Of a stretch of 64,000 bases of DNA, positions 34,392 to 48,262 are shown piece by piece. Below the pieces are notes generated by a model that saw only the letters and a list, made by a program, of their open reading frames with translations, was not told the DNA's origin and searched no databases. Within the stretch, counting starts at the first letter, position 1. Every line of letters starts with the position of its first letter. The DNA comes from Mangrovibacterium lignilyticum (lineage in GTDB: Bacteria > Bacteroidota > Bacteroidia > Bacteroidales > Prolixibacteraceae). Location: assembly GCF_010882175.1 (NCBI RefSeq), contig NZ_WKLH01000002.1:682001-746000 (forward strand). Reading direction: 5' to 3'. Position numbers and translations under genes: made by a program.

Positions 34392-35450
34392 CTACATTTT
34401 ACTTTCACCAACCATACTTCCGTATGCTATTATTACAAATGAAATTACCAAAATAAAAAGGGACACAAGAAGCAAGACGTAAGTCGAACGGTGAATATTT
34501 TTCCATTCTTTCATCAGAACTCCAATAATATAGCTGAAGAAAATAAGCATTGACATGTGCAACACCCAGCTGGCAAACTGGAATCGGCCCATGCTAACAT
34601 GCCCCAGTCCGTAAAAGAAGAATTGCAAAAACCACATGGTTCCAGCTAAAGCTGACCAAACCAGATTTTTAAATAGCACTTTGTTTTCGATTCCGAGCTT
34701 GCCCGTAAACTCACGCAAGGTGTTTTGCTGAATGCCAAGCACCAAAAACCAAATCATGTTCACCACCCAGCATCCTGCTGTTGAGACAATCAATTTGGCA
34801 TTGCCTTCAAAATGGCCGGCTCCGTTCGCTGCAGCCATGTCGGCAATAGGTTGCCCAAACTCCAGCGAAATGTTGAATACCCCAGACAGCACTCCGGCAA
34901 CGATTGTCAGAAACAAACCAATCATCATATTGGATTTTTGCCCTGCATCAGTACTCGGTGCCAATTCCTTTTCCCGACGAAAACCGGCCCAGCCACAACC
35001 GGCAACACCAATAACTGACACCAGCATTCCAGCCAGCACAATGCCACCTCCGGGGTTGGTAAAATAATCAACCAGCCCTCCGAAGATCACAAGAGGAAGC
35101 ACGGTTCCGACAATCGCAGAAATACCAATCGCCAATGTATAAGTTAGTGAGTAACCTATGTAGCGAATTGCCACACCGAATGACATACTACCAAATCCGT
35201 AAACTGCTCCTAATATAAAAGCTCCCCATAAAGCATGAGAAGGGGCATTTTTCAGGATCGTAAAAAAATCGTTCACCGTAAGCAATCCGATAATTACCGG
35301 CATCAAAATCCAGGCAAACATGGCCTGAACTAACCAGAATGTTCCCCATGACCAATTTTTCGTTTTTTGAAAGGGCACATAACACGACGAGGCAGATACG
35401 CCTCCAATCGCATGTAACATTGTTCCTAATATTGGGCTTGATGGTACCAT
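34392..35450 (-). CDS. rhaT: L-rhamnose/proton symporter RhaT
   Basis: A 352-residue inner-membrane transporter with about ten helices. ILGTMLHAIGGVSASSCYVPFQKTKNWSWGTFW (only the first part is needed) and GSMSFGVAIRYIGYSLTYTLAIGISA are RhaT signatures. I choose the start at 35450 (MVPSSPILG), close to the mutarotase stop at 35461; the 24 codons further upstream overlap that gene. With RhaM directly upstream, and GH78 and GH106 in the same cluster, it would import the rhamnose released by these enzymes. Rhamnose isomerase and kinase are not in the window. It is the last gene of the long right-hand operon. Confidence 0.93.
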   Translation of the reverse strand: MVPSSPILGTMLHAIGGVSASSCYVPFQKTKNWSWGTFWLVQAMFAWILMPVIIGLLTVNDFFTILKNAPSHALWGAFILGAVYGFGSMSFGVAIRYIGYSLTYTLAIGISAIVGTVLPLVIFGGLVDYFTNPGGGIVLAGMLVSVIGVAGCGWAGFRREKELAPSTDAGQKSNMMIGLFLTIVAGVLSGVFNISLEFGQPIADMAAANGAGHFEGNAKLIVSTAGCWVVNMIWFLVLGIQQNTLREFTGKLGIENKVLFKNLVWSALAGTMWFLQFFFYGLGHVSMGRFQFASWVLHMSMLIFFSYIIGVLMKEWKNIHRSTYVLLLVSLFILVISFVIIAYGSMVGESKM

Positions 35451-35460
35451 AGTATTTCTT

Positions 35461-35787
35461 TTAATCGAGGTGAAAAATTTCATGCATGGTACTCCAAAAC
35501 TCGCCGGGTTCCCGATTCTCAATTGGCTCCATCAGTGGTTTTACCACATCCCACCAACGCTGAGTTTCCGCATGAGCAGCCATCTTAGTCATATCCTGTT
35601 CAAAGTCAGAACCGTCATATTCAAAGTAAGCGAACAGGTAATTATCTTTGAAAAAGATTGAATAGTTCGCCAGCTTACATTCTTTAATTTTGTCTAAAAC
35701 ACCAGGCCATACTTCAGCATGAAGTTGAATGTATTTGGCTGTTCCCTCCGGCTTCAGCCGAATCATTTGTCCAAATCGTTTGCTCAT
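35461..35787 (-). CDS. rhaM: L-rhamnose mutarotase RhaM
   Basis: A 108-residue dimeric ferredoxin-like enzyme that interconverts rhamnose anomers. The family marks are clear: LHAEVWPGVLDKIKE (22-36, His23), NYSIFFKDNYLFAYFEYDG, and HAETQRWWDVVKPLM. Its start overlaps the stop of the upstream methyltransferase-like gene by ATGA, so these two are translationally coupled. It directly precedes rhaT. Confidence 0.95.
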   Translation of the reverse strand: MSKRFGQMIRLKPEGTAKYIQLHAEVWPGVLDKIKECKLANYSIFFKDNYLFAYFEYDGSDFEQDMTKMAAHAETQRWWDVVKPLMEPIENREPGEFWSTMHEIFHLD

Positions 35788-36830
35788 GATTTACCGTTTA
35801 ATGCGTCGAACATAGCCTGAATATTTGCCGGTGGAATATCAGGTAAAATAGCTTCATGACTAGGAGAGACAATTAAGCCCGTTGGGAATAGTTCTTTCAA
35901 TTCGTGAACTTTCTGAGCTACTGACTTTGTATCTCCGTTGACCAGTAAATACTGGGCATCCACGCCTCCGCAAAATGCCGTTTTTCCGTTGAAATGCTTT
36001 TTCAGATTGGGTGCATCCATATCGGCCGCCAGTGCCTGAATGGGATGAATAATATCCACCCCCAGTTCAATCAGGTCATCAATCACCGGAAAGATGGAAC
36101 CACAGGAATGGTGCATTACTGCCAGCCCGTAGCTTTTTGCCTGATCGATCAGCTTTTTTGTTCCGGGGAACACCATGGTTCGCAGCAGATCGGGATCAAC
36201 CATCAAGCCGTTTTGACTCCCAAAGTCGTTACCAATCAACACGGAATCCAAATAGCCTTTGGTTGCTTCAAAAAATAATTCGTTTGCTCTTAGGTAGAAA
36301 TCCGTGATTCGATCAATCACTGCCTGAAACATTTCCGGATTCATCAGCATATTCATGAGGGCCGTCTCCATTCCAAAAGCAGAGCATGCGTCCTGAAAGT
36401 GGGCACTCCACAAAATCCCCATACGCACGTATTGCGGATCAACGGCTTTTACGCGTCGTAGCGCCTCCTCGCAATCCAGGTATTTGGCCGGATTGGGCCA
36501 ATCAAAAAGATCCACATCTGCCGGATCGCTGTAATCTTCGAAAAATCCCGGAGCCGTCAATGTCCGTTCATCCGGACTGTCTAAATGCACTGCTTTAGCA
36601 AATTTAAAAGCACAGGCAATATGGTTTGAAGGCGGGAAATTGTAGGGCACTTCAACGGGATACACATCATCGTCAATCAGCTGTCGAAGTTCATCCACCG
36701 ATTTGACACCAAAGTGCGATATCAATGCTTTCTCTGCCTGTGGAACGGGGAGCCCGAGCCAGGAAGCCGGCCGATCAACCGGTTCATTGTTGATGGTGGC
36801 ATAAAAGCGTTCTTTGTGCGTTAGTTTCAT
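35784..36830 (-). CDS. UroD/MtaA-superfamily protein, probable zinc methyltransferase
   Basis: A 348-residue cytoplasmic TIM-barrel protein that databases would call uroporphyrinogen decarboxylase-like. It is not HemE, because the N-terminal porphyrin-binding RQAGRYLP motif is missing (VDRPASWLG instead). It has the zinc motif of corrinoid/coenzyme M methyltransferases (MtaA, MtbA): His241-x-Cys243 (HHSCGS) and Cys287 (FCGGVDAQ). Such proteins move methyl groups between a corrinoid protein and a thiol or folate. In an RG-II setting the obvious methyl donors would be 2-O-methyl-fucose and 2-O-methyl-xylose, but no corrinoid protein is visible nearby. It is coupled to rhaM by a 4-base overlap. 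The role is inferred. Confidence 0.72.
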   Translation of the reverse strand: MKLTHKERFYATINNEPVDRPASWLGLPVPQAEKALISHFGVKSVDELRQLIDDDVYPVEVPYNFPPSNHIACAFKFAKAVHLDSPDERTLTAPGFFEDYSDPADVDLFDWPNPAKYLDCEEALRRVKAVDPQYVRMGILWSAHFQDACSAFGMETALMNMLMNPEMFQAVIDRITDFYLRANELFFEATKGYLDSVLIGNDFGSQNGLMVDPDLLRTMVFPGTKKLIDQAKSYGLAVMHHSCGSIFPVIDDLIELGVDIIHPIQALAADMDAPNLKKHFNGKTAFCGGVDAQYLLVNGDTKSVAQKVHELKELFPTGLIVSPSHEAILPDIPPANIQAMFDALNGKS

Positions 36831-36864
36831 TGTTTATTAGGTTTTTTGGTTTGACTTGTCCGTA

Positions 36865-39186
36865 TCATTCCAAACAATTCACGACATCAGCGCTTCTCTC
36901 TTCAGGCCACACATCCAACGTCACTAATTGTCCTCTCTCCCACTTCGCTTCAATCGTGGTTTTATTGGGTAGATGCAGCTTAAACTGCACATCTTTTTCT
37001 TTTGGCCAGGCCGGAAACAGGTAAATTTTATCACCGACATTTTGCACCAACATTTCCTGCAAAGCAATCATTCCAGAGCCACCCCAGTTGTGGTCCGGTG
37101 TCCAGTCGAAACCAGGCCCCCAGAATGCGGGAAACCGACGACCAGAGTCTTTCAATTTCAACGTCACCAACGAATCCGCTTCGTGAGTCAGGCCGAGGCG
37201 GGCAGCGAAAATGGCGTCTTGTTTCCAGCCTTTATGACTGCGAAATTTCAGCGCATCCGGATCATATTTCCAAGTGTTCAGCGCAACCTCCAGATCCGGC
37301 AGTCCAACGCCATACATTCCCCACGGATAAATCGGGTATAGTTGTGGCACTTCCGTGTTGTTTACCCGCTCCCACAGCTTGGCCGGAGCGATTGCTTGAT
37401 GTCCGTCTATTTCCCGAAAATTAATCGATGGAATACGCGTCGCCATCTCTGCGAAAAACTCGCGATTAAGTTGTACTGCATACTCCTCCGGTAATTCCAG
37501 CAATTCTTCCAAAACTGTTTTTAGCGCTGCAATTGTGGAGGTGGAGTTGTAGGCCATTTTATATGTTTCACAAGCTGATCCCGGGTATAATACCAACTGT
37601 CCGTCACCATTCAATTCCTTTGCACCGCGCTGGCGTGCCAGATACCGGTAATGTTCATCGAAGAACTTAAGCGAACTCTCAATCAGAGGCAGATATTTTG
37701 AGATATCAGCTCCCGAGTACTGCTGATCCTGCAGGATCATATGGCAAAACTCCAGAACAGTATCCCACTGGTATTCCAGCCAGGCATTGTATTGTCTGCC
37801 TGGGTCATAGTCTCCGGGGCGCTTCCAACCGTATTCGCTTGGATTGGGCAAACCAAAGTTTTCCAACTGCTCGGTAAAACAGGCACCATCGTGTCCCCAA
37901 TACGTTTTAGATCGAAGCGTCGCATTCTTCAAGGTCCGTAAATAGAAATCGAATTGAGACGGGAGCATATCGAAGTCCCCATTTTTCAGCATGGGGAAAT
38001 ACACCAATCGCTGGTTTTGAGCCGTAAATGTTCCGCCTCCCCAATTCCTGAAATCAGGTGTAAATACCCGCGTTGAATCCGTAAAAACAGGATCAACCGT
38101 AAACAGGCCCCCGTTAAATTTGGTCGGATATTTACCATGAGCGTTGCAGGCCAACATGTAGCGGAACAACTGGTAATTCCGTCCAACTTGCCAGCGTTCC
38201 GATTGTTCGTTTTTGCTATTGGGCTGAATGAAAACGAAACTTCGATTCCAGAAATCAGCCCACCATTGTTGTGTTTGCTGATAAGCTTCGTTTCCCTGTT
38301 TCAAGCTTTGTGAACGCAGAGCTGAAAGTTCAGTCGTCCAAACATCCCAACTTTCAGTTTGAGCTGTATGTAAGTAGATTCTTAGTTCTTGTTTCTTCGC
38401 AGGCGACTTACTTTTCAGTTTGAAACCTTTGAACTCGGTATTGACATATTTCCCGGATGTCTCTCCTGCCGGAATCATATCTGTTCCATGCATCAAACCA
38501 CCAAAAGTGAGATTTTCGAGCGGGTTATAAAGTCGATCTTTTACTCCATCCAACTGCTGCTGGTGAACGGTCACGTCGAACACCGTTTCACCGGAATTTC
38601 GATGACAGAACAACACGCCGTCATCAGCAAACTCAACCCGATCGGCTTTAGTCACCAAACCTCCGGGAGCTGCCCATTTGTACGAATTAGCAAAGCTTTC
38701 CAGTTTTCCCAACGGACGATCTTCCGTCCGCCAACTTTCGTAAGTCGCTTCCGCAGCAACCGGACGATTCGCTTCCAATTCAAAATGAATTACCGGACGA
38801 AACACATCAACCCAAAGCTTGGCTGTAACTTTCAATCCGTCTTTTTCACCATCAATGATTACAAAGCCTTCTTTCAGATGTAATTCCTGCTTGAAGTTTT
38901 CACTGTCGAAGGGATTTGGAGTCAGCTTCACCCGAACACGGCCCAACTTCAACATACAGTTATTTTCGTCAAACGTGCCGCTTTGCGAGACATAGAAAAG
39001 CAGATCACCGTTTTCAACCCACACATTCAGCCCAACATCACCGCCGCCACAAGGCATAGACTCGGATGAGTTTGCACTTTGGCTGGTCCAAACCAGGTTG
39101 TAATCATCCAGCTCGGCGCGTTGTGCCGAAAGCTTTACAACAAGCAGCAAAAGTATCGCAATTGTTATCTGAATGTGTTTCTTCAT
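36865..39186 (-). CDS. DUF5703/GH95-like (alpha/alpha)6-barrel secreted glycosidase
   Basis: A 773-residue protein with a signal peptide ending VKLSAQ. The N-terminal part (WTSQSANSSESMPCGGGDVGLNVWVENGDLLFYVSQ; only MPCGGGDVGLNVW is needed for recognition) resembles DUF5703 and the N-terminal domain of GH95. The barrel follows (about 290-690), with RNYQLFRYMLACNAHGKYPTKF and FDEHYRYLARQRG. A C-terminal beta domain closes it. GH95 contains alpha-L-fucosidases and alpha-L-galactosidases; the RG-II enzyme BT1010 is, as I recall, an alpha-L-galactosidase of that family. Length and domain order agree with GH95, but I cannot point to its catalytic residues, so the activity is open. Confidence 0.68.
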   Translation of the reverse strand: MKKHIQITIAILLLLVVKLSAQRAELDDYNLVWTSQSANSSESMPCGGGDVGLNVWVENGDLLFYVSQSGTFDENNCMLKLGRVRVKLTPNPFDSENFKQELHLKEGFVIIDGEKDGLKVTAKLWVDVFRPVIHFELEANRPVAAEATYESWRTEDRPLGKLESFANSYKWAAPGGLVTKADRVEFADDGVLFCHRNSGETVFDVTVHQQQLDGVKDRLYNPLENLTFGGLMHGTDMIPAGETSGKYVNTEFKGFKLKSKSPAKKQELRIYLHTAQTESWDVWTTELSALRSQSLKQGNEAYQQTQQWWADFWNRSFVFIQPNSKNEQSERWQVGRNYQLFRYMLACNAHGKYPTKFNGGLFTVDPVFTDSTRVFTPDFRNWGGGTFTAQNQRLVYFPMLKNGDFDMLPSQFDFYLRTLKNATLRSKTYWGHDGACFTEQLENFGLPNPSEYGWKRPGDYDPGRQYNAWLEYQWDTVLEFCHMILQDQQYSGADISKYLPLIESSLKFFDEHYRYLARQRGAKELNGDGQLVLYPGSACETYKMAYNSTSTIAALKTVLEELLELPEEYAVQLNREFFAEMATRIPSINFREIDGHQAIAPAKLWERVNNTEVPQLYPIYPWGMYGVGLPDLEVALNTWKYDPDALKFRSHKGWKQDAIFAARLGLTHEADSLVTLKLKDSGRRFPAFWGPGFDWTPDHNWGGSGMIALQEMLVQNVGDKIYLFPAWPKEKDVQFKLHLPNKTTIEAKWERGQLVTLDVWPEERSADVVNCLE

Positions 39187-39284
39187 TTTGGTCTTTTTTT
39201 AAAGAACGCGAGCGAGCGGCAATCAAATTACGCGCTCAACTCACATTCCTTTCTTCTAAAACTATAATCCTCAAAATATTTGAT

Positions 39285-40715
39285 TTACCAATCGTCACTT
39301 CTAAAAGATGAAACCGGCAATCCATTCGTTCCATAAAGGCTTCCTACTGTAAAATCGTTAAAGGCATAGCGAACCGCTACCGGCTTCTCAACATGTGGTG
39401 ACGAAAGCACAAGTGACTTACTTCTCAAAAAGACTTCAGCAGGATAAAACACTTTGTTCTCACCGGCAATCTCGAAACCAGTCAATTCTTTACCATAGGT
39501 TGTCAATCCGTTCGAAGCGTCGTTGAAAGACACAATCAGTTGGCTGCCTTTTACCTCGAAGGCATTGTATGAAGGACTTTTATAGGCAAAATCTCTTAAT
39601 CCGTAGGTCTTAGCAAGCGCCCATAAAGCCAAACGCTCGCCGCCTTCTTGTTTGTGCATTGGGTGAATACTGGTTTTCTCACCAACATCCATCAGCACGG
39701 CCATGCCGCTGTTCTGAATTTTTGCCTCTGCTTTACGCTGTGCATCGCGCAGGTAAGCCGAGTTGTATTTTTCGTCATACTCTTTGGGAGTAAAAACCGA
39801 ATAGTCGAACGGCGCAATTTGTGCGTAGTAGAACGGAAAGTCGCCGATTCCCCATAACTCGCGCCATTCCGCCACCATAGTTGGGAAAAGTTCCTCGTAA
39901 CGATCCGGTTCAATGTAGTTGGTTTCCCCCTGGTACCAAATACAGCCTGCAATTCCGTAGCCAATCACGGGATTCAACATACCGTTGAAAAGCACGGTCG
40001 GCGTGCGGTTGGGAACAGGAATACTATCGCCCGGCGCAGGCACTTGCTTGTCTTCGAATGAAACCGAAGTTTTCGGGCTCATCCAGGCTTGAATACAGGA
40101 ACCTCCATAGCTCACCTCAATCAAACCAACGGGAACACCCAGCATTTCCTGCAACATGCGGCCAAAATAGTAGCCCGTTGCGCTGAAATTGCGAACGGCT
40201 GCCGGATCGGCCTCTTTCCACTTGGCTTCAAAATTATCCTGAGCTACAGTTTGCGAACTGCGAGGAACCGTAATCAAGCGAATCTGGTCGTTTGTCGATT
40301 TCAGGATATCCATATTGGAACCAACAACCGGCTGTCCCGGAAAACCTTTCATCGGCATCTCCATGTTCGACTGGCCGGTACACAACCAAACTTCACCAAT
40401 CAAAATATTTTGCAGTACCAACTCGGTACCATCACTGATTTTAATTTCGAAAGGACCACCAGCTTCCGGTGTCTCAACCTGCAGCTTCCACTTTCCTTCC
40501 TTATCCGCCTTGGCCGTGTAGGTTTTGTTGTTCCAGGATGGCGTTACTTCAACTGTTGCTTTTGCATCGGCCCATCCCCACATGGCAACTTCGCTTTTCT
40601 GCTGCAAAATGGCATTATTGGCAAACAAAGCCGGCATTTTCACTTTTGCCCAAACTGCAGGAGCAGTCAGCAACAGCAATAAAATCAATAAAGGTCTTTG
40701 AATCAAATTCTTCAT
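39285..40715 (-). CDS. Secreted SGNH acetylesterase (sialate O-acetylesterase type)
   Basis: A 476-residue enzyme with a signal peptide ending VWAKVK. It shows the sialate-O-acetylesterase (SASA) marks: LCTGQSNMEMPM (catalytic Ser in GQSN, about residue 117), EVSYGGSCIQAWMS, IWYQGETN and the late His in SIHPMHKQEGGERLALWAL. A beta-sandwich insert precedes the esterase domain. In plant-glycan loci this type removes O-acetyl groups from the polymer (xylan, xyloglucan or pectin). It is 2 bases from the upstream GH106 gene. RG-II carries acetyl groups on aceric acid and methyl-fucose, which would be a fitting substrate, but this is inference. Confidence 0.88.
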   Translation of the reverse strand: MKNLIQRPLLILLLLLTAPAVWAKVKMPALFANNAILQQKSEVAMWGWADAKATVEVTPSWNNKTYTAKADKEGKWKLQVETPEAGGPFEIKISDGTELVLQNILIGEVWLCTGQSNMEMPMKGFPGQPVVGSNMDILKSTNDQIRLITVPRSSQTVAQDNFEAKWKEADPAAVRNFSATGYYFGRMLQEMLGVPVGLIEVSYGGSCIQAWMSPKTSVSFEDKQVPAPGDSIPVPNRTPTVLFNGMLNPVIGYGIAGCIWYQGETNYIEPDRYEELFPTMVAEWRELWGIGDFPFYYAQIAPFDYSVFTPKEYDEKYNSAYLRDAQRKAEAKIQNSGMAVLMDVGEKTSIHPMHKQEGGERLALWALAKTYGLRDFAYKSPSYNAFEVKGSQLIVSFNDASNGLTTYGKELTGFEIAGENKVFYPAEVFLRSKSLVLSSPHVEKPVAVRYAFNDFTVGSLYGTNGLPVSSFRSDDW

Positions 40716-40717
40716 TT

Positions 40718-43700
40718 CTATTCTTCGTTTTTATTCTGATTTTTAATTGTTACAGGTCCCAGCAAACCTGCCGGAAGCAAGGGTTGATCTTCCAAACGGT
40801 AAGGAGCCGTCGTCCACGTAATGCGTTCTTCTTCCGGCAAACCGTGGTCGCTAATCAGGCGGTTATTCCAGGTATTGGCAACTTTAATTGTCAACAAATT
40901 TTCGCCTTTTTTCACACTCTTTAAAGCCAATTGATAGGGAGCAGTCCAAAGCACAACAGGTTCGCTATCGTTCAGGCTAACTTCTGCCACATCGCAAACT
41001 TTCCCCAAGTCTAACCATAGTCCTTCCGTATCACCATCCCAATTGAACGTGGTTTTGTACACCGCTTCTCCCGAGTAATATTTAACGGCATCATCGGCAT
41101 TTTTCGACCAATCGGTCAAGGTTTCGAATGTTTGCGGTCTTTTCGGGCCTCCAAAATCTTGATGAAAACTTACTTCCCAGGCATTGTTGATCATTCTAAC
41201 CTGAGTGAAATCTGACAATTGCAGATTTTCTCCTGTTTCTTGAACTTCAGCCCCGAAGAGCACAAATACCGATTCGTAGGCATGAAAGGGGTATTTTATC
41301 ATCACCCGCCCGCTTTCCTCGGTTTGATAGGTACATTCAGCGTATGTCCCTGTGGCCGGATTATAAAGAACTGGCTCTTCACTATTCGCCCGAAAGGACA
41401 TGGTTGCGGTTACGCGATCTGCGCTCTGATTGGCAATAAAGTAGATGTCTTCTTCGTCTGAATTCCGATGGTTCCAGGCTAATTTACCTGTTGCATCTGA
41501 TGTAAAATCAGGATGAATACCGAGAGGTTCGAGGGTTGAATTTTCAAACGAACCAAATATTAATCGTCCTTTCCCTTTTTGAATATATTTCAGCTTTTCA
41601 CCGTTTAGCTCAGTGCTTTTCTCCGTTCCGGAAAACATTTCATCGAGAATGGCATTCAAGCGCTCATCATCTTCAATTAAGCTGGTTGTTTTTGTTGGCC
41701 TTTGTTGCATCAAAATAGTCGCGCCATTATTTAGCAACTCAAGCAGTTTCCCGGCAACTTCGATACTCATGCGTTCACCTCCCTGAGGAGCCATCTTGCG
41801 ATTTCCCGGAATAACAAGAATTGAATACTTCATTGCTGAAGCAAACACAACCTTTCCATTTTCAACAGTAGACAAATTCAAGAGGGCATCTTTATTAAAT
41901 GAATCGTAAGCATATCCCCGCAATGGATCGATCCAATTTTCCGGTCGGGCCATATTCGCCTGCGTACTTACAGTCCGGGGCATTTCGTATTTCGGGAAGC
42001 CTTCGTTTTCCAAACGTTCTTTTTCCGACGCAACACGCTCCTTACCGAATAAGCCAGGTAAGGTACTGACAAGCCGATCCGGCAAAATGGCACGTCTGGG
42101 GATCTCCTCGCCTGTAAAAACAGCAATATCCACGACCGGCATCCCTTTTTGCAGCAAACGCTGGCTATTCTCCAAATAAGTCCAAATCCCATGGCTCATA
42201 TTCCACCAGGTTTGCTCCCGTTGCAGGAAGGTTCCAACTTTATCCAATGTCATGCCCGGCTTTCGATCCAACCAAGGGCTGTGTACAAAAACATGATTAA
42301 CGATTTTATTGATCCCAAGTGCCAGATTTCGATCCGCATAAGGTTTGAGCATCGCCGGCGTTTCATTCCAATCCAATCGGATCTCCGTAAAACTTTCAGC
42401 CTGAACAACCGGCTTGCCATAGATATGTGCAGCAGAAACAGCATCTAAAATATCATTCGGTTTGTCGTGTGAGGGGCTCTGGAACCAAAATTCCCCCATC
42501 GGATAATCAACATATTTCTGGTGCAGCATCCCATCGACAACTCCCGTTGGCGCGTTACTCTCCTCCACAAACTTCACCCCCAGTTTATGCGCTTCAGCCG
42601 CCATTGTACCCGAAAATTTATCGGCAAATAATTCGGCTACCGTTTCGCGAACATCGCGCAACACGCTTTCCGAAAGATTTGCATTTTCCAACGGAATACC
42701 AGCCATAACCGGTAAATAAGCCATTAAACTGTAACCTCTGCGCTTTTCAAATTCCTCAGGAAACTTTGCAGTCCAGTTCTGACTGCCGCATTCCCAACTA
42801 TCGCAAAGCATTCGGGTAAGTGTACCATGAGCATCCTCACCAACCTGATTATAAATTTCGCCAAACCACTTATTAAACTGTAGTTTGACTGCATCTTCAT
42901 TAAACTTATCGCATTCCAAACCTCGGGCACCACCACCAATATAATTTTCAGTACCGGTTGATGTATATCCCATGCGAATAATCTTCCATTTTCCTTCAGG
43001 AACATTCCATTTTAAAACGCCATCCGCAGAAAGGTATTCCGTCACATTAATCAGCGTATTTATTGGAACAAATTGCCCATCCTCTGCATCTATTTTTGTC
43101 TCGTCAGCAATACGCCAGATCGACGCATTTTTTCCTTCAAACTGATTGATTCGTGCCGACGATAGCAAACGCAAACCCTTTAATTGTAATTTGGGACTCC
43201 ATTTGGCATCATCCAAATCTTCTGCACCAGGTTCCGAGCCTCCCTTCTCAAAAACGAAGCGGAAATACTTAGCAGTTACCGGAGGAATGGCCTGAGTATT
43301 GTGCTGATACAAATCCTGCCAGCCGCTACGTGGAGGCACCAGGCGTATGTGCTCCCAGAATTTTTCACCATCATTACTTACCTCTACAATCAAACGGTTC
43401 GACTGGTAATTCGCCCATCCGGTTAAAATTTGTATCGTCTGACAAGTAAAAGGTTTATCGAAAGCATATTCTATCCAACCTTCATTTTTAGATGTAAAAG
43501 TTTTTTCGTTATTCTTTTCAGCCAAATACTGTAAATCGCCTTCTTCCATATTCGAACTAACCTCAGGCAGGATCACCCACGAATCTTGCTCGTAATCAGA
43601 AACGGGATAAGCATAAGTTGCAATGTCTTTGTAATAGCCTTTATAATCCTCTGGCTGTGGCAGCGAGAAATGGAGCTGTCCTCCACCTTCGACAATTGTA

Positions 43701-44128
43701 TCTGCCCAAACCACCTTTTGCATCGATAGTTCCGGCGTAATCCAGGGGCCTCCGGCTGTTGTAAATCCATCGCAAGTATTGAAGCCCAAAGATATCCCCA
43801 GACGTTTCGCTTCTTTCACCGTGTATTCCACAACATCAAACCACTCGGGGCTATAAGTTACCAGTTGATTTTCGTACAGACCGGCCGTATCGCGAATCGC
43901 AAAAATATAGGCCCCTCCAATCCCCTGCTCTTTCATTGATTCAAGGTCGGCGGCAATCCCCTCTTTACTTACAGCTCCATGCACCCAGTGCCAGAAGGTC
44001 CAAACAGTAGCGTCATCATCCGTAGGCACTTCAACTTTTGCATTTGGAGCTTTTTCTTGCACACAAGAAATTCCAAGCGCCACCAGGGCAATGGCTAAAA
44101 GGATTGGTATCGGTTTGATTCGTTTCAT
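40718..44128 (-). CDS. GH106 alpha-L-rhamnosidase-like lipoprotein
   Basis: A large (1136 aa) lipoprotein (LGISC, Cys22). The N-terminal pattern TFWHWVHGAVSKEGIAADLESMKEQGIGG (first part diagnostic) is the family opening, followed by a TIM-barrel, a galactose-binding-like domain inserted at about 190-330, and a C-terminal GH2-like sugar-binding domain that ends in typical sandwich strands (NLLTIKVANTWNNRLI). GH106 enzymes cleave alpha-L-rhamnose from rhamnogalacturonans; BT0986 does so in RG-II. The gene is compactly packed between a GH2 (20 bases) and an acetylesterase (2 bases). Confidence 0.85.
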   Translation of the reverse strand: MKRIKPIPILLAIALVALGISCVQEKAPNAKVEVPTDDDATVWTFWHWVHGAVSKEGIAADLESMKEQGIGGAYIFAIRDTAGLYENQLVTYSPEWFDVVEYTVKEAKRLGISLGFNTCDGFTTAGGPWITPELSMQKVVWADTIVEGGGQLHFSLPQPEDYKGYYKDIATYAYPVSDYEQDSWVILPEVSSNMEEGDLQYLAEKNNEKTFTSKNEGWIEYAFDKPFTCQTIQILTGWANYQSNRLIVEVSNDGEKFWEHIRLVPPRSGWQDLYQHNTQAIPPVTAKYFRFVFEKGGSEPGAEDLDDAKWSPKLQLKGLRLLSSARINQFEGKNASIWRIADETKIDAEDGQFVPINTLINVTEYLSADGVLKWNVPEGKWKIIRMGYTSTGTENYIGGGARGLECDKFNEDAVKLQFNKWFGEIYNQVGEDAHGTLTRMLCDSWECGSQNWTAKFPEEFEKRRGYSLMAYLPVMAGIPLENANLSESVLRDVRETVAELFADKFSGTMAAEAHKLGVKFVEESNAPTGVVDGMLHQKYVDYPMGEFWFQSPSHDKPNDILDAVSAAHIYGKPVVQAESFTEIRLDWNETPAMLKPYADRNLALGINKIVNHVFVHSPWLDRKPGMTLDKVGTFLQREQTWWNMSHGIWTYLENSQRLLQKGMPVVDIAVFTGEEIPRRAILPDRLVSTLPGLFGKERVASEKERLENEGFPKYEMPRTVSTQANMARPENWIDPLRGYAYDSFNKDALLNLSTVENGKVVFASAMKYSILVIPGNRKMAPQGGERMSIEVAGKLLELLNNGATILMQQRPTKTTSLIEDDERLNAILDEMFSGTEKSTELNGEKLKYIQKGKGRLIFGSFENSTLEPLGIHPDFTSDATGKLAWNHRNSDEEDIYFIANQSADRVTATMSFRANSEEPVLYNPATGTYAECTYQTEESGRVMIKYPFHAYESVFVLFGAEVQETGENLQLSDFTQVRMINNAWEVSFHQDFGGPKRPQTFETLTDWSKNADDAVKYYSGEAVYKTTFNWDGDTEGLWLDLGKVCDVAEVSLNDSEPVVLWTAPYQLALKSVKKGENLLTIKVANTWNNRLISDHGLPEEERITWTTAPYRLEDQPLLPAGLLGPVTIKNQNKNEE

Positions 44129-44147
44129 TCGTCAGTTTGGGTTTGAA

Positions 44148-48240
<4,093 letters not shown>

Positions 48241-48262
48241 TTTCCTACTTTTTTGACGTTAC

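Noticed and set aside
35784-36830. HemE uroporphyrinogen decarboxylase
   Set aside because: The porphyrin-binding N-terminal motif is missing, the zinc-type HxC and C residues are present, and no haem genes are nearby.
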